DNA of 64,000 nucleotides, from assembly GCA_036704825.1 (NCBI GenBank), contig JAUBSN010000021.1:30059-94058 (forward strand), read 5' to 3'. The translations under genes were made by a program, and so were the position numbers. How positions within the stretch are numbered: the stretch's first letter is position 1; each line of letters starts with the position of its first letter. This document shows, in pieces, positions 35,496 through 45,594 of the stretch. The notes under the pieces were generated by a model, which worked only from the letters and a program-made list of their open reading frames with translations, was not told the origin of the DNA and searched no databases. This DNA comes from Microcoleus sp036704825 (GTDB taxonomy: Bacteria; Cyanobacteriota; Cyanobacteriia; Cyanobacteriales; Microcoleaceae).

Positions 35496-37004
35496 ATGAC
35501 TATTTTTAGCGACGAGTTTGAACTACTCCTGCGATCGCGCTACCCCCTAATTTACATTCCCACACGGGAGGAAGAGCGCGTAGAAGCGGCGATCGCCCAA
35601 AGTGCCAAAAAACAAGGTGCTCGCGCCGTCTACATCTGGGATTTTGTAGAAGGCTACCAAGGCAATCCCAACGATGCCGGTTTTGGCAAGCGCAACCCCC
35701 TGCAAGCTTTGGAATTTATCGAAAAACTGCCCGCAACAGCGCCGGCAATTTTTATTCTGCGCGACTTTCAGCGGTTTTTGGAAGATGTCTCGATTTCCCG
35801 CAAGCTGCGGAATTTGGCGAGACTCCTCAAGTCTGTACCCAAAAATATTGTCATCGTATCTCCTCTAATTTCGATCCCGGAAGACCTCAGCGAAGTGATG
35901 ACTGTTTTGGAGTTTCCCCTGCCTGCGGCGGCGGAAATCAAAATTGAGGTAGAAAGGCTGTTAGGGGCTACCGGACAAGCCATTGAAGGGCGTTTGCTGG
36001 ACGAAATGGTGCGCTCCTGTCAAGGGTTGTCGATCGAACGAATCCGCCGAGTTTTGGCAAAGGCGATCGCCACCAGAGGCGAACTCCATCCCGACGACGC
36101 GGAACTGATTTTAGAAGAAAAGCGCCAAACAATTCGCCAAACTCAAATTCTGGATTTTTACCCAGCCCGCGAAAATATCTCCGACATCGGCGGTTTGGAC
36201 AATCTCAAAGAATGGCTGCTGCGGCGCGGCGGTGCTTTTACCGAACGAGCCCGCCAATACGGTTTGCCGCATCCCAGAGGTTTGTTGTTAGTGGGAATTC
36301 AAGGAACCGGAAAATCCTTAACAGCAAAGGCGATCGCCCACCACTGGCATTTGCCTTTACTGCGTTTGGATGTCGGGCGTTTGTTTGCCGGCTTAGTCGG
36401 GGAATCGGAATCCCGCACCAGGCAAATGATTCAGCTAGCCGAAGCTTTGGCCCCCTGCGTGCTGTGGATTGACGAGATTGACAAAGCTTTTGGGGGATTG
36501 GACGGTAAAGGGGATTCCGGGACAACCAGCCGGGTGTTCGGGACTTTTATTACTTGGTTGGCAGAAAAAACTTCGCCGGTGTTTGTAGTCGCAACAGCCA
36601 ACAACATCCAGTCTTTGCCGCCAGAAATGCTCAGAAAAGGCAGGTTTGACGAAATATTTTTTGTCGGTTTGCCCAGCCAGGAGGAACGGCGGGCGATTTT
36701 TGAGGTACATTTGTTGCGGCTGCGATCGCACAGCATCAAAAATTACGATGTAGAACGCTTGGCTTACGAAACTCCCGATTTTTCAGGGGCCGAAATCGAG
36801 CAAACTTTGATTGAAGCAATGCACATTGGATTTAGCCAAAATCGAGACTTTACCACAGATGATATTTTAGAATCAGCTAGTCAGATGGTGCCTTTAGCCA
36901 GAACGGCTCAAGAACAAATTCAGTTTCTCCAAGATTGGGCCGCTGCTGGGAAAGCTCGCCTTGCTTCTAGATACGGCAGTTTGAGCCGCCGGATTCAAGG
37001 TTAA
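35496..37004 (+). CDS. AAA+ ATPase, Ycf46-like
   Basis: 502 residues. An N-terminal domain of about 200 residues (FSDEFELLLRSRYPLIYIPT) is followed by an AAA+ module with Walker A GIQGTGKS near 267, Walker B LWIDEID near 323, and sensor/second region with PPEMLRKGRFDEIFFVGLP. This architecture matches the Ycf46 family of cyanobacteria and plastids, proposed to help adapt to low inorganic carbon; biochemical substrate unknown. The start lies within short tandem repeats, with no clear ribosome site. It follows the yidC locus on the same strand. Confidence 0.9.
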   Translation: MTIFSDEFELLLRSRYPLIYIPTREEERVEAAIAQSAKKQGARAVYIWDFVEGYQGNPNDAGFGKRNPLQALEFIEKLPATAPAIFILRDFQRFLEDVSISRKLRNLARLLKSVPKNIVIVSPLISIPEDLSEVMTVLEFPLPAAAEIKIEVERLLGATGQAIEGRLLDEMVRSCQGLSIERIRRVLAKAIATRGELHPDDAELILEEKRQTIRQTQILDFYPARENISDIGGLDNLKEWLLRRGGAFTERARQYGLPHPRGLLLVGIQGTGKSLTAKAIAHHWHLPLLRLDVGRLFAGLVGESESRTRQMIQLAEALAPCVLWIDEIDKAFGGLDGKGDSGTTSRVFGTFITWLAEKTSPVFVVATANNIQSLPPEMLRKGRFDEIFFVGLPSQEERRAIFEVHLLRLRSHSIKNYDVERLAYETPDFSGAEIEQTLIEAMHIGFSQNRDFTTDDILESASQMVPLARTAQEQIQFLQDWAAAGKARLASRYGSLSRRIQG

Positions 37005-37078
37005 GCTTTTGAAGTCAGCAGTCAAGTTAGTAGCCAGTTGTCAGTTGGCAGTTACCAGATTTTACTCAACACTCAACC

Positions 37079-37139
37079 TTCTTCCTTCTTCCTTCTTCCT
37101 TCTTCCTTCTTCCTTCTTCCTTCTTTCTTCTTCCTTCTT
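37079..37139. repeat. CTTCCTT microsatellite
   Basis: At least eight near-perfect CTTCCTT heptamers in a row just before the SH3 gene; their translation falsely extends that gene's frame upstream. The inverse purine tract occurs at 34706-34732. Confidence 0.9.
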
Positions 37140-37149
37140 TTGCGGTTTT

Positions 37150-37608
37150 ATGAACACTGTATATAGCGTTTTCAAATTTTTAGTAGGCTTTCTGCTTGCG
37201 ATCGTCCTGATGGCAGGTGCTAGCGTTGCTGCTGCACTTTACTTTGCAGCTAAGCTAACTACTGTACCCGAAAAACCAGTTTTTCCCAACGACAAAACAC
37301 CAGCTCAGGTTGCGGGTGCTGCGCCGAAGTCAACAGCCCAGGCTACCGCTGTTTCTACATCTAGCGATGCCTCATCTCCCAAACCGCTGGAACCGGGAGC
37401 TTACCGCGCGATGGTGACTCAGCCGATCGGCTTAATTCTCCGGGATACTGGTAGCCGAGACTCGAACCGCATTGGCGGTGTTGGTTACAAGGAAAGAGTC
37501 GTAGTTTTGGAAGAGTCGCCCGACAAAGAGTGGCAGCGAATTCGCATTGAGGATGGCAATCGCGAAGGTTGGGTAAAAGGTGGCAATACTGAAAAAGTTG
37601 AGGAATAA
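37150..37608 (+). CDS. Membrane-anchored SH3-domain protein
   Basis: 152 residues from ATG 37150; the longer open frame from 37009 is only microsatellite. One N-terminal membrane helix (FLVGFLLAIVLMAGASVAAA), a Pro/Ala/Ser linker, then a bacterial SH3 domain (about 85-150: ILRDTGSRDSNRIGGVGYKE, WQRIRIEDGNREGWVKGG). The orientation is probably periplasmic or lumenal. Bacterial SH3 domains often bind wall peptides. It lies 145 bases after the AAA+ gene, which may be co-transcribed. Confidence 0.85.
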   Translation: MNTVYSVFKFLVGFLLAIVLMAGASVAAALYFAAKLTTVPEKPVFPNDKTPAQVAGAAPKSTAQATAVSTSSDASSPKPLEPGAYRAMVTQPIGLILRDTGSRDSNRIGGVGYKERVVVLEESPDKEWQRIRIEDGNREGWVKGGNTEKVEE

Positions 37609-37769
37609 TAAATCGACAAAGAGGGAGATAAGGAAAGGGGGAGATGGGGAGACCAAAGGAAACCCTGTTAAATTCAACAGTTAAATTCATGCGTATATTC
37701 GTGTCCAAATCCGTGTCCAGCCCTTCTTCCTTCTTCCCTCTTCCTTCCCGTTTCCATTCTTTATATATT

Positions 37770-38037
37770 ACAGGACTTACGCAGGCACATTACATATTAA
37801 CTTTGCCCCCGCCTTGTTAATGGCTTTTTCTATTTCTTTTCCCTGGTGAATACTATAGTTTTCCATCATACACAAGCACCTTTCCAGAGTTTTGGTACGA
37901 GTTTTCTGTTGATAAAAGCCTCGAATGTAATTCCATCTATTCCGCTTTAAGTCCCGTTACCTTGCCCGCTCTCGTCGCACAAAGATGACAAAACAACTGC
38001 GGGTTCTGCACTATATATAGCGTGGCGTAAGTCCTGT
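37770..38037 (-). mobile_element. IS630-type relic with terminal inverted repeats
   Basis: Ends ACAGGACTTACGC (37770-37782) and its exact complement (38025-38037), 268 bp in all. On the minus strand the interior translates, with frame breaks, to TFEAFINRKLVPKLWKGACV and GKEIEKAINKAGAKLI, which match the catalytic part of IS630/Tc1-like transposases. It is an internally deleted copy. The stop codon of the GH13 gene lies inside its end. Confidence 0.8.
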
Positions 38038-40062
38038 TTCATCCCGACAGAGTTGCCCTAAAACAAAAGTGAATGCAGGAAGTCGAATTTGTATGCCACC
38101 TTCGACAACATGAAATTCTCCACCAGACGTAGCAATCAGCCGATCGACTCCGCAGAACTCACCATAGCAATTCTCGATCTTTAAAGCTTTCTCAAATACT
38201 GGTTTGGCTCCTAGGTTCATAGCTACAAAGAGCGGCAGAGCAAAAGCAGGATCGTGAATGAGTACACACCAAAGACCATTATTCCTAGAGCATAATAAAG
38301 TGCGGACTCCATTCTGAATGAGTCTGTTTTGAAATCTAATTTCGGCCAACTCTCGAATCAGTACAAAGGTTGGGTGGGTTTGGCTGTAGGGAGCCAAAGA
38401 TTTTCGGTTAATCGGACCAAACTGCCCAACACATGCAGGGTTATTAAACATATCTTCCCGCACGTAGCAATCATGGCCAATCCACTCTCCTGTATCCTCT
38501 CGTTGATACTTCCCCAGTGCCCCACAAAACTCCTGCTCCGTTCCTTGATAGATAGAAGGTATTTGAGGTCCTAGAATCAAGCAAGCTAGAGCAAAGTGGA
38601 GACGGACTCGAGCATCGTCTTGGTGTGCTAGACGACTCGAAAACTCATGAAATATTCTAGTTGTGTCTTGGTTATCCAAGAACATAATATTGTTCTTCCA
38701 ACCAGCATAATATGCCTGCGATGGAGCAAGAAAACCACAAAAATACTCTGCTAAACCCCCTAACCAATTGCCATCACCAAGAGAATGCTTGATGTTATAA
38801 TACGTTGGGTAGTCTATCAGATTAGAAAATTTCGCACCATTGTATGCTGTTAATTCTTTGTGAGTGCTTCCAGCGTGTTCGGCTATCTGAAGAAACTGCT
38901 TTTTGCCCAGGTAGGTAGTGTACCTTGATATCTCTTCAACGCAAGGCTTCCAGAAGTCCAGACCAACGTGACGTGCCGAATCGTATCGAAAGCCATCAAT
39001 GTCCGTTTCCGCAATCCAATACTTGAGGTGGTCAATCAGCAGATTTTGAACGTAGCTTGTCTCTGTTCGCCAATCTTCCAAGAAGCCAAATAGTCTTTGA
39101 TTCACCATATCGGTGTATTCAGGACTGTGGAAAAGTGAAGTGTTCTGTACTTCTATTGGAAAGGGCATTACAGCGGTGTCATCGCTTTGCAAGTATTTAA
39201 ACTCCCCTCCGGTCGGACCCCCATACTGCTCCCACTGAATACTATCTGCGATGTGATTGTTAACGACATCTAAAATCACAGCGATGTCAGCTTCATGAGC
39301 TTTAGCAACAAGCTCGCGCAGACACATGAGTGTACCCAGACGCGGATCGACCATCAACAAGTGGATGGGATGATAGCCGTGGTAGCCGTCAGCAGCGTTG
39401 ACATACACAGGGCTGAGAATAATTGCTCTTATTCCCAATGACTGCAAGTATTCTATTTGCTCGATCGCGCCACGAATTGTTCCACCGTGACTGGCATATG
39501 GACAACAGGGATCGTAATTGACTGCACCTAGACCAGTGCCATTGAATGCCGAACTCCGAGCAAATCGATCGATGATTATCGAGTAAAACAGACGTGTATT
39601 CCAATCTTGCGGGCTGGCTGTCATTTCAATTTGTGGTGTTGGTCCATACACAGGCTGATTGTTCGCAAATCCCAGAAACCCTGATTGGATCTCAGCCATT
39701 GACCGAGGTGCTTCATCACATACAATAACAAAACGCGATCGCACACTTGTATGCTCCGAACCAAACATATCAACATAACCCAGCTTGTATCGATATCCTC
39801 CCCCGCTACTGATAGGTGGTAGGTTGACCGAAAAGATTTTGAAGCCATTTTCTACAAAGCCTTCAGTAGGTGTGGTAATTCGACCTGAATCGCAATATCC
39901 TTGTCCATCATTTAACTCATAAGCTATTTGTCCACAATGTGGATGATTAGATAAAGCGACACCAAATTTGATGCGGATTTTCTCGTCACTCCTAAACACC
40001 CAGGTCAATGGTGCAGTACCTGATTCCAGATGTACTTCACAGTATTCCTCAAAGTAGCGCAT
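38011..40062 (-). CDS. GH13 alpha-amylase family protein
   Basis: 683 residues. An N-terminal beta-sandwich (about 1-115) precedes a (beta/alpha)8 barrel with the GH13 regions: DVVNNH, GFRYDSARH (nucleophile Asp), QIAEHAG (probable acid Glu), and MFLDNQDTTR. A C-terminal beta domain follows. No signal peptide, so it is likely cytosolic, acting on glycogen or maltooligosaccharides; the exact subfamily is unclear. The last eight residues (TGLTPRYI) are encoded by the IS630 relic, so the natural C-terminus has been replaced. It is isolated from other carbohydrate genes. Confidence 0.85.
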   Translation of the reverse strand: MRYFEEYCEVHLESGTAPLTWVFRSDEKIRIKFGVALSNHPHCGQIAYELNDGQGYCDSGRITTPTEGFVENGFKIFSVNLPPISSGGGYRYKLGYVDMFGSEHTSVRSRFVIVCDEAPRSMAEIQSGFLGFANNQPVYGPTPQIEMTASPQDWNTRLFYSIIIDRFARSSAFNGTGLGAVNYDPCCPYASHGGTIRGAIEQIEYLQSLGIRAIILSPVYVNAADGYHGYHPIHLLMVDPRLGTLMCLRELVAKAHEADIAVILDVVNNHIADSIQWEQYGGPTGGEFKYLQSDDTAVMPFPIEVQNTSLFHSPEYTDMVNQRLFGFLEDWRTETSYVQNLLIDHLKYWIAETDIDGFRYDSARHVGLDFWKPCVEEISRYTTYLGKKQFLQIAEHAGSTHKELTAYNGAKFSNLIDYPTYYNIKHSLGDGNWLGGLAEYFCGFLAPSQAYYAGWKNNIMFLDNQDTTRIFHEFSSRLAHQDDARVRLHFALACLILGPQIPSIYQGTEQEFCGALGKYQREDTGEWIGHDCYVREDMFNNPACVGQFGPINRKSLAPYSQTHPTFVLIRELAEIRFQNRLIQNGVRTLLCSRNNGLWCVLIHDPAFALPLFVAMNLGAKPVFEKALKIENCYGEFCGVDRLIATSGGEFHVVEGGIQIRLPAFTFVLGQLCRDETGLTPRYI

Positions 40063-40418
40063 ACGGTGGGTTGAAAAATAATTTCAAATATGATACCGTT
40101 TTAAGTGCCACAAGGAAAAAATGTTTTGCTGCTGAGTAAGATCGGTTGGAAAGATTGATTGCGATCGTCACGATCGCCGGTAATGTCGAGAGCCCCGTGT
40201 TCGTTACCTATGTTACGCAGATTCTAGCGCCACAATTGTCGTCGGGGGCGATCGTAGTTATAGATAACCTCAAAGTAGATTATGCTATCTGTGTGCAAGC
40301 TGCGATCTTTTGCGGTAGGAGCTAGAACCGAATTGCTCCCATTTACTACTAAATCATGTCACCTAGTAACATGACTAATTAGATCAGGCATTTTTGTAAT
40401 TAGCAACTTGGATTAGAG
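40063..40418. other. Non-coding gap between divergent genes
   Basis: 356 bases between the divergent GH13 and acyltransferase genes. I see HIP1-like GCGATCG sites and a drop in GC toward the acyltransferase, but no gene, clear promoter or repeat. Confidence 0.4.
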
Positions 40419-41495
40419 ATGCATAAATATAATTCGGAAAAAAATTATGGTTTTGATTATCTTAGAGCTATTTGCTGTATGCTGGTTGTTGCTATACATG
40501 CAGGTATACCAAGCTTAATGTTAAGCTATAAGAGCCTATATAATTTTATTGTTTATAACATAGGTGCTTTGGCTGTTCCTATCTTTTTTCAAATATCTTT
40601 TATTTTGTTCTTTTTCAGCCGACAAAAACAGGAAGATTACTTCTTTAAAAAAAGATTTATTAAACTTATAAAACTTTATTTAGTTTGGGGATTAATTTCT
40701 CAACTATATTTATTACTTATCAATGAAATTTCTGTCAATCAGTTAATGGATTTAACTGATATGAGAAAACTTATAGTTTTTATTATTACCGACGGATATT
40801 CTAACCCATTTTATTTTTTCTTTTCTTTACTCTTCTTAACCACTTTCGCTGAATTATTTGCTTTTTATATTGAAAAATCTAAAGTAAACAATGAACTAAT
40901 ATGTTATTCGGCTTTAATATTTTTTTGCATAATTGTTTTTCTTTTGCCTTTAAGTGTCATATTTTTTGGTAAGGAATTTGCTATTCTAGCGCAACACTTC
41001 AATCCTCTAAACTTTACACCTTATATTTTTTCCTCATTTTTAATAAAAAATGAGATCTCTCAAAATCAACTAAATAATAATTCCTATATAAATAAAAAGC
41101 AATTGCTGTTATTAATAATATTTGTTGTTTTTGCTGTTTGTGAATGGTACTATTTAGACTACCCCTTACTATGGGGTAGCTTGAGAGAAGATTCTTTACC
41201 AATTGATTCTGAGGATGCTCTACCAGTTTACTCTAGACTATCTTTAATTTTTGGTGCTTGGTTTATTACCTTAATATTCTTAAAAATTACATCAGAGCCG
41301 CATTTTATACTCAAATTATTTTCTGATTTATCATTGGGGATATATTGCGTACATACCTTTTTGGGAATATTGCTTTTAAGAATTTTTCCCTCTCTAGCTT
41401 ATGCTAATGTTTTACTATTCTTTAGTATACTTTTATTGAGTACTATGTTGACTAAATTTTTGAAGGGTTTCAAAATACTTAAAGATCTTGTATGA
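40419..41495 (+). CDS. Acyltransferase family 3 membrane protein
   Basis: 358 residues with about ten membrane helices. The start is typical of the family: YGFDYLRAICCMLVVAIHAG (R and H of the acyltransferase-3 core), and near the end SDLSLGIYCVHTFLGILLL. Such enzymes O- or N-acylate surface sugars or lipids using acyl-CoA. The gene is much richer in A+T than its neighbours and uses AT-ending codons throughout, which suggests recent horizontal acquisition. It stands alone on this strand. Confidence 0.87.
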   Translation: MHKYNSEKNYGFDYLRAICCMLVVAIHAGIPSLMLSYKSLYNFIVYNIGALAVPIFFQISFILFFFSRQKQEDYFFKKRFIKLIKLYLVWGLISQLYLLLINEISVNQLMDLTDMRKLIVFIITDGYSNPFYFFFSLLFLTTFAELFAFYIEKSKVNNELICYSALIFFCIIVFLLPLSVIFFGKEFAILAQHFNPLNFTPYIFSSFLIKNEISQNQLNNNSYINKKQLLLLIIFVVFAVCEWYYLDYPLLWGSLREDSLPIDSEDALPVYSRLSLIFGAWFITLIFLKITSEPHFILKLFSDLSLGIYCVHTFLGILLLRIFPSLAYANVLLFFSILLLSTMLTKFLKGFKILKDLV

Positions 41496-41550
41496 CGCGC
41501 CACGAGTTCCTCGAAAGAATCAACATATATTGTAGTTATTGCTCAATGGC

Positions 41551-41734
41551 TAGCCTCGACTTTATCCATGTTCCACAATTGCGAACCCATAGGCCAAAAC
41601 CCTTAGTTTTCAGTACCTTTGACTTTTTCGATGTCACCGTAAATTACTGACAATGGAAAAAGGTTTGCGCGACTGGCTAGAACTTTTGGCAACTAACACG
41701 GGTTAGGTTCTTTGATTTGGATAAAGTCGAGCTA
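41551..41734. mobile_element. Small inverted-repeat element (MITE-like)
   Basis: TAGCCTCGACTTTATCCA (41551) and TGGATAAAGTCGAGCTA (41718) are imperfect inverted ends of a 184-bp unit. Inside, a short frame (ATG 41654, MEKGLRDWLELLATNTG) may be a transposase scrap. It lies just after the AT-rich acyltransferase gene. Confidence 0.55.
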
Positions 41735-41751
41735 AAGTAGATATCAGGGAA

Positions 41752-42789
41752 CTAATAACAATCCATTTTTTTGGCAACTATCACCATATCAATTAAATGC
41801 ATTTTCTTTAACGTTTCATTTTGATTGACTTGGTTTTCAAGCTCTAATATCTCAGTAACACTCTCGATTGGTTTGACTGGTAGATATAGGCGTGCCTGAA
41901 TTTGCGGGTATTCGATGTATGTGCCGACTTTCATGGTTTTATGAGTATAAAACTCAGAGTGATACGCTTCCCATTTCTCTACCTTAAATAGGGGTGTAGA
42001 GGGAATTTGATAATACTCAGATTGCGGTTTGAACTCATCCCCAAATGTCTGTTGTAAAGTAGGATGAAACGGTGTGGCAAGAAGGGTTTGGAACAAATCA
42101 AAGGGCATGTACCGAATCCCCAAACCTTCAGAATGTCCTTTTTTACAAATATTGAAAAATTCTTCCCGTGTAATCAGCTTACGAGCATGATCGAACTCTT
42201 TCTTACTTTGGACGTGATAGAGCAGGGGCGACTTACTAGCAAAGACGACCAACGAGCCATTGGGTTTCAGAAAGTTGTAAAAGGCAGCAACACTTTCCTG
42301 GATAGTGTCTAAAGAAATATGTTCAAAAACATGAGAACAAACAATCAGATCAAAAGGTCCATATTGTTTAATGGCTTGGCTTTCCATCACATCGTTGAGG
42401 AGCTGGACTTTCTCACTGTTAGGCGGTAATAAATGGATTTGTTAGATCGATCGATGGTATTCATCGGTTTGCACAAAGTCATCATCCTTTAACTTTTCAA
42501 ACAATTGTTGGTCTTTGTCTAGCAGGCAGTTCGCAACCACTGAAGCGTGAGAGACTCTCCTGCGATCGGGTTCGACCAAAACAATTTTTTTGGCTGCCCA
42601 CAGACGAGGGAGTAATCTGCCCAATCCACATCCAGCATCTAGAATAACAGCGTCAGACGCGATCGAATCTTCTAAGTTGTTCTCCCAGACTTCCATATCT
42701 CTGGCTTTCCAAGCTTCATGAGCCAGATCGGTGACCCACTGGTAGGGGTCTATAGTGTCGTAAGTTGTGGTAGTAATTTTTTCCATCAA
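41752..42789 (-). pseudogene. SAM-dependent methyltransferase split by an in-frame stop
   Basis: The first part (42442-42789) carries motif I (VILDAGCGLGRLLPRLW) and the acidic motif II (KIVLVEPDRRR). TAA at 42442-42444 ends it after DEYHRSI. The following codons stay in the same frame (QIHLLPPNSEKVQLLNDV) and run without further stop into the second part (41752-42390), with FDLIVCSHVFEHI and LKPNGSLVVFASKSPLL. One nonsense change therefore separates two halves of a class I methyltransferase of about 345 residues. GTG 42390 could restart translation of the second half, but it lacks the SAM-binding loop. Confidence 0.85.
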
Positions 42790-42987
42790 ATTCCTCCATG
42801 TTCCGTCTTAAAAAATCGCCCGATACTATCTGCCAAGAGTTCATCCTAGGATGACATTGGCTCCAAAACAACTTCTGCGATCGAGCTCTCTTTATTTTTA
42901 CTGGGGCGATGAATTTTTTACATCTCTAGCAATTTCGGACCGTACACTAGCTGAGGTTAAACAGGAAGTCTTTAATCCCACCTTGCA

Positions 42988-43770
42988 TCACAAAGGCTTG
43001 CGGAGTACATATAGCCCTGCATTACGAAACTTTTCTCCTTGCCATGTACCAGATGCCACAGGAGGAATGAATGTGTCGCATAATATTGTGTGACGACACA
43101 TAAAACCACAGTCGATCAATCGGCAATTCTCGATTGCATAGCTGATGGCATCACGAACTTGGGGGTGGGCGGCATCGTCGATCAAAATGTACCCACCGCG
43201 CCCAAGATAAGGTATGGCGAGCATAATATCACTCAGGGCACGATCGTAGGTATGGTCTCCATCAACCAGAATTAAGTCGAAAAGCCCTGACAGCCGCGCC
43301 GCTTCAATCATTGCCTCCGGCGAATTCTTACTCTCAATGTAGGTAAATTTTTCACCCAAATACTCGCGCATTGCTCGATCCAGCTTAAAGTGAGGATCGA
43401 TGCAAACGCCACGAAAATCGTCGAATCCCAAGGCGCGAATCGCCCCCAACACGATCATGGCTGAGCCACCAGCATCAGTTCCTATTTCCAAATAGCGTTT
43501 GGGTCCGAGACCGTAGACAAAAGACCAGAGAAAAAGTCGCTGAGCCAGTGGCATTAGTGAGAGCGATTGCTCAACCACAAATAGCTCTTCAGGGATTGTC
43601 CACTTCGTAGTTGATTCCACTTGATGTACAATTTGTGGGGCTTTGGCTAAAATATTAGATTGTCTTGGTAATTCTGCGGCAGGCGCTACGCTAGTAAAGT
43701 CTTGCTCTACCATATTTATTAAATACTGCTTCATCTGTTCATCAGGTGTCGTACTATTTCCAGTTGTCAT
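42988..43770 (-). CDS. Class I SAM methyltransferase (Methyltransf_24 / CmcI-like)
   Basis: 260 residues. After about 80 helical residues comes a Rossmann fold: GPKRYLEIGTDAGGSAMIVL (motif I), FRGVCIDPHFK (motif II), FDLILVDGDHTYDRALSD (a DGDH block typical of this family) and GGYILIDDAAHPQVRD. Members methylate sugars or natural products; some bind a metal through the DGDH/DD residues. It lies between a broken methyltransferase and an MFS exporter on the same strand, so a shared glycan- or metabolite-modification role is plausible. Confidence 0.85.
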   Translation of the reverse strand: MTTGNSTTPDEQMKQYLINMVEQDFTSVAPAAELPRQSNILAKAPQIVHQVESTTKWTIPEELFVVEQSLSLMPLAQRLFLWSFVYGLGPKRYLEIGTDAGGSAMIVLGAIRALGFDDFRGVCIDPHFKLDRAMREYLGEKFTYIESKNSPEAMIEAARLSGLFDLILVDGDHTYDRALSDIMLAIPYLGRGGYILIDDAAHPQVRDAISYAIENCRLIDCGFMCRHTILCDTFIPPVASGTWQGEKFRNAGLYVLRKPL

Positions 43771-43908
43771 TCGATTCTCCTGCTTGTAATTATGTTGAAT
43801 TTTTGTGAATACTGTAGTTATTTTACCTGAAAACTTTAACTTTTACTCTTAACGGCTACCTCTTTCTAGGTCGTCGGGTCAACTAGAGCTATTTTTCAAG
43901 TCTCCACT

Positions 43909-45297
43909 CTACCCCGCTTCCGGGTCTGTTGTGGGTTGTTGACTACCAAACTTATCGATTGTCTCCTCCTCTACCAATGAGCTATCAATAACTATCAATT
44001 CCTCAGTCTTTTCTACCCAAACAAAGTAATTGTACAAACTGATTGATGTAATGAAAACGAGCAGCCCTTGTACAATCATCAAAAAACCAATACCACGCCC
44101 TTCGCCAGTTTCAACTAATCTACCAACCGTATTAGCCAGCGCCCCATCAGCAGATAGCATAGGTTCCAAAATGCGATCGACTAAGGGGCTGGCACTGAGA
44201 TTACCGAAAGCCAAGCCCAAGCCTGTCACTGTGTTGAATAATGAGAGAACACGTCCGAGAACCTTTGGGTTAACGGTATTTTGCCAAATTGCACCGTTAG
44301 TGCTTAGAACAATAGGCAAGGTAAAAAACGACAGAAAAATACCAAAGGCTATGGTAGGGATCAAGGGTTTTATGCCAGCAATTACCAAACCTATTCCATT
44401 TAATGCCGAAAACAAAAACAGAGGAGAGACAGATTTTGTTCCTCCTCCCCAAATACTCATAACGATGCTGCCAGCAATCATTCCACACCCAGCAATTGAC
44501 ATCACGCTCCCAAATGTCGTAGCAGAAGAAAAGGATAATATCAGCGGATTAATTAAGACGGTAGTCATTCCATTAACAAAAAAATAAATTGTCATGAATG
44601 CCAGCAGGATCAGCAAAAAAGAACGAGATGAAATATTTTCCCAGCCGTAAATCATCTCGTTGATGATATTACTTTCATTATCTGGTGTGGTATTAGTTTC
44701 AGGCTGAGGAATCTGAATAAAGAGTAGCGTCAACAATCCAACGACATAGGTAGAAAAATCAATCAGCAGCAAGCCTTGAAGTTGTAAAGTAGCAATGAGT
44801 ACACCAGCAATGATTGGTGCTGCAAGTTGTCCTACCGCTGTGCTAAACTGAATTAAGCCATTGGCTCTCCCAATCTGCTCCCTGGGAACCATCATTGGTA
44901 AAGCAGCGGCCTTAGCCGTCAATTGAAAAGAACCGCACACAGATGTCAAAAATGCAGTCACATAGGTATGCCAGAGTTGTAGATTATCGGTTAGTAGCAG
45001 TAAGGCGAGTCCTAGTGTGACAAAAGCCGCAGCTAGGTCACTGAAAACAATTATCCATTTTCGATTCCACCTGTCTACCAATGCGCCAACAAAGGGAGTG
45101 ATTACTACACCTGGTAATGTTGTAAAAAATATAACTAAGCTTACTTGTGTAATGCTATGACTGTTCTGATAAACCCAGATACTTAAGCCAAATCCTGTGA
45201 GGCGAGTTCCGATTTCAGACACAGACTGCCCAAGCCAGAAGAGAGCAAAATTACGGAATTCAAGAATTAGTTCAATCGGTTGCTTTACATATTGCAT
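43909..45297 (-). CDS. MFS transporter, multidrug/macrolide exporter type
   Basis: 462 residues with about 12 membrane helices. The family loop between helices 2 and 3 is GALVDRWNRKWIIVFSD; the N-terminal FRNFALFWLGQSVSEIGTRL and central PMMVPREQIGRANGLIQFST are typical of the MefA/EntS-like group. The C-terminus is a polar tail. It probably exports a small molecule by proton antiport. It lies directly downstream of a degraded AMP-binding enzyme fragment, suggesting that its original substrate pathway has been lost. Confidence 0.88.
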   Translation of the reverse strand: MQYVKQPIELILEFRNFALFWLGQSVSEIGTRLTGFGLSIWVYQNSHSITQVSLVIFFTTLPGVVITPFVGALVDRWNRKWIIVFSDLAAAFVTLGLALLLLTDNLQLWHTYVTAFLTSVCGSFQLTAKAAALPMMVPREQIGRANGLIQFSTAVGQLAAPIIAGVLIATLQLQGLLLIDFSTYVVGLLTLLFIQIPQPETNTTPDNESNIINEMIYGWENISSRSFLLILLAFMTIYFFVNGMTTVLINPLILSFSSATTFGSVMSIAGCGMIAGSIVMSIWGGGTKSVSPLFLFSALNGIGLVIAGIKPLIPTIAFGIFLSFFTLPIVLSTNGAIWQNTVNPKVLGRVLSLFNTVTGLGLAFGNLSASPLVDRILEPMLSADGALANTVGRLVETGEGRGIGFLMIVQGLLVFITSISLYNYFVWVEKTEELIVIDSSLVEEETIDKFGSQQPTTDPEAG

Positions 45298-45347
45298 GAT
45301 TTTATTTTAATAACGGGAAAAGCTTTTTTAAGCTACTGAGGATGCTC

Positions 45348-45554
45348 TCAGGCTTCACTCTGTTCCATTGGTGAAAAATCTGCTTCCAGAGTTATGACCG
45401 CACCTTTTGGTACACCCTCCTTTACCAAAAGTTCCTGCCAAAATGCTACTAACTCTGTGAGTTCACCATAAAGCACAGGGCGATCGCCCTTTGTGAGAGC
45501 CTCTGCATCTTTGGCAGAACGGATTGTGCAGCAATTACTTGTCTTATCTTTCTA
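45348..45554 (-). pseudogene. AMP-binding (adenylating) enzyme fragment
   Basis: An open stretch without a start codon. It encodes LTKGDRPVLYGELTELVAFW then QELLVKEGVPKGAVITLEAD, ending MEQSEA. This resembles the N-terminal part of AMP-dependent synthetase/ligase or NRPS adenylation domains (the 'TYxEL...A..L...GV..G' block). Both ends are missing. It lies 50 bases upstream of the MFS gene on the same strand. Confidence 0.5.
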
Positions 45555-45594
45555 TTATACGATCTAGCTGCGTAACAGCTTATTGTCAGCTTCG

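Noticed and set aside
37009..37149. N-terminal extension of the SH3 protein
   Set aside because: Encoded by the CTTCCTT microsatellite; ATG 37150 gives a normal membrane anchor start.
42851..43093. 80-residue plus-strand frame
   Set aside because: Half overlaps the intact methyltransferase on the other strand, with no ribosome site or recognisable motif.
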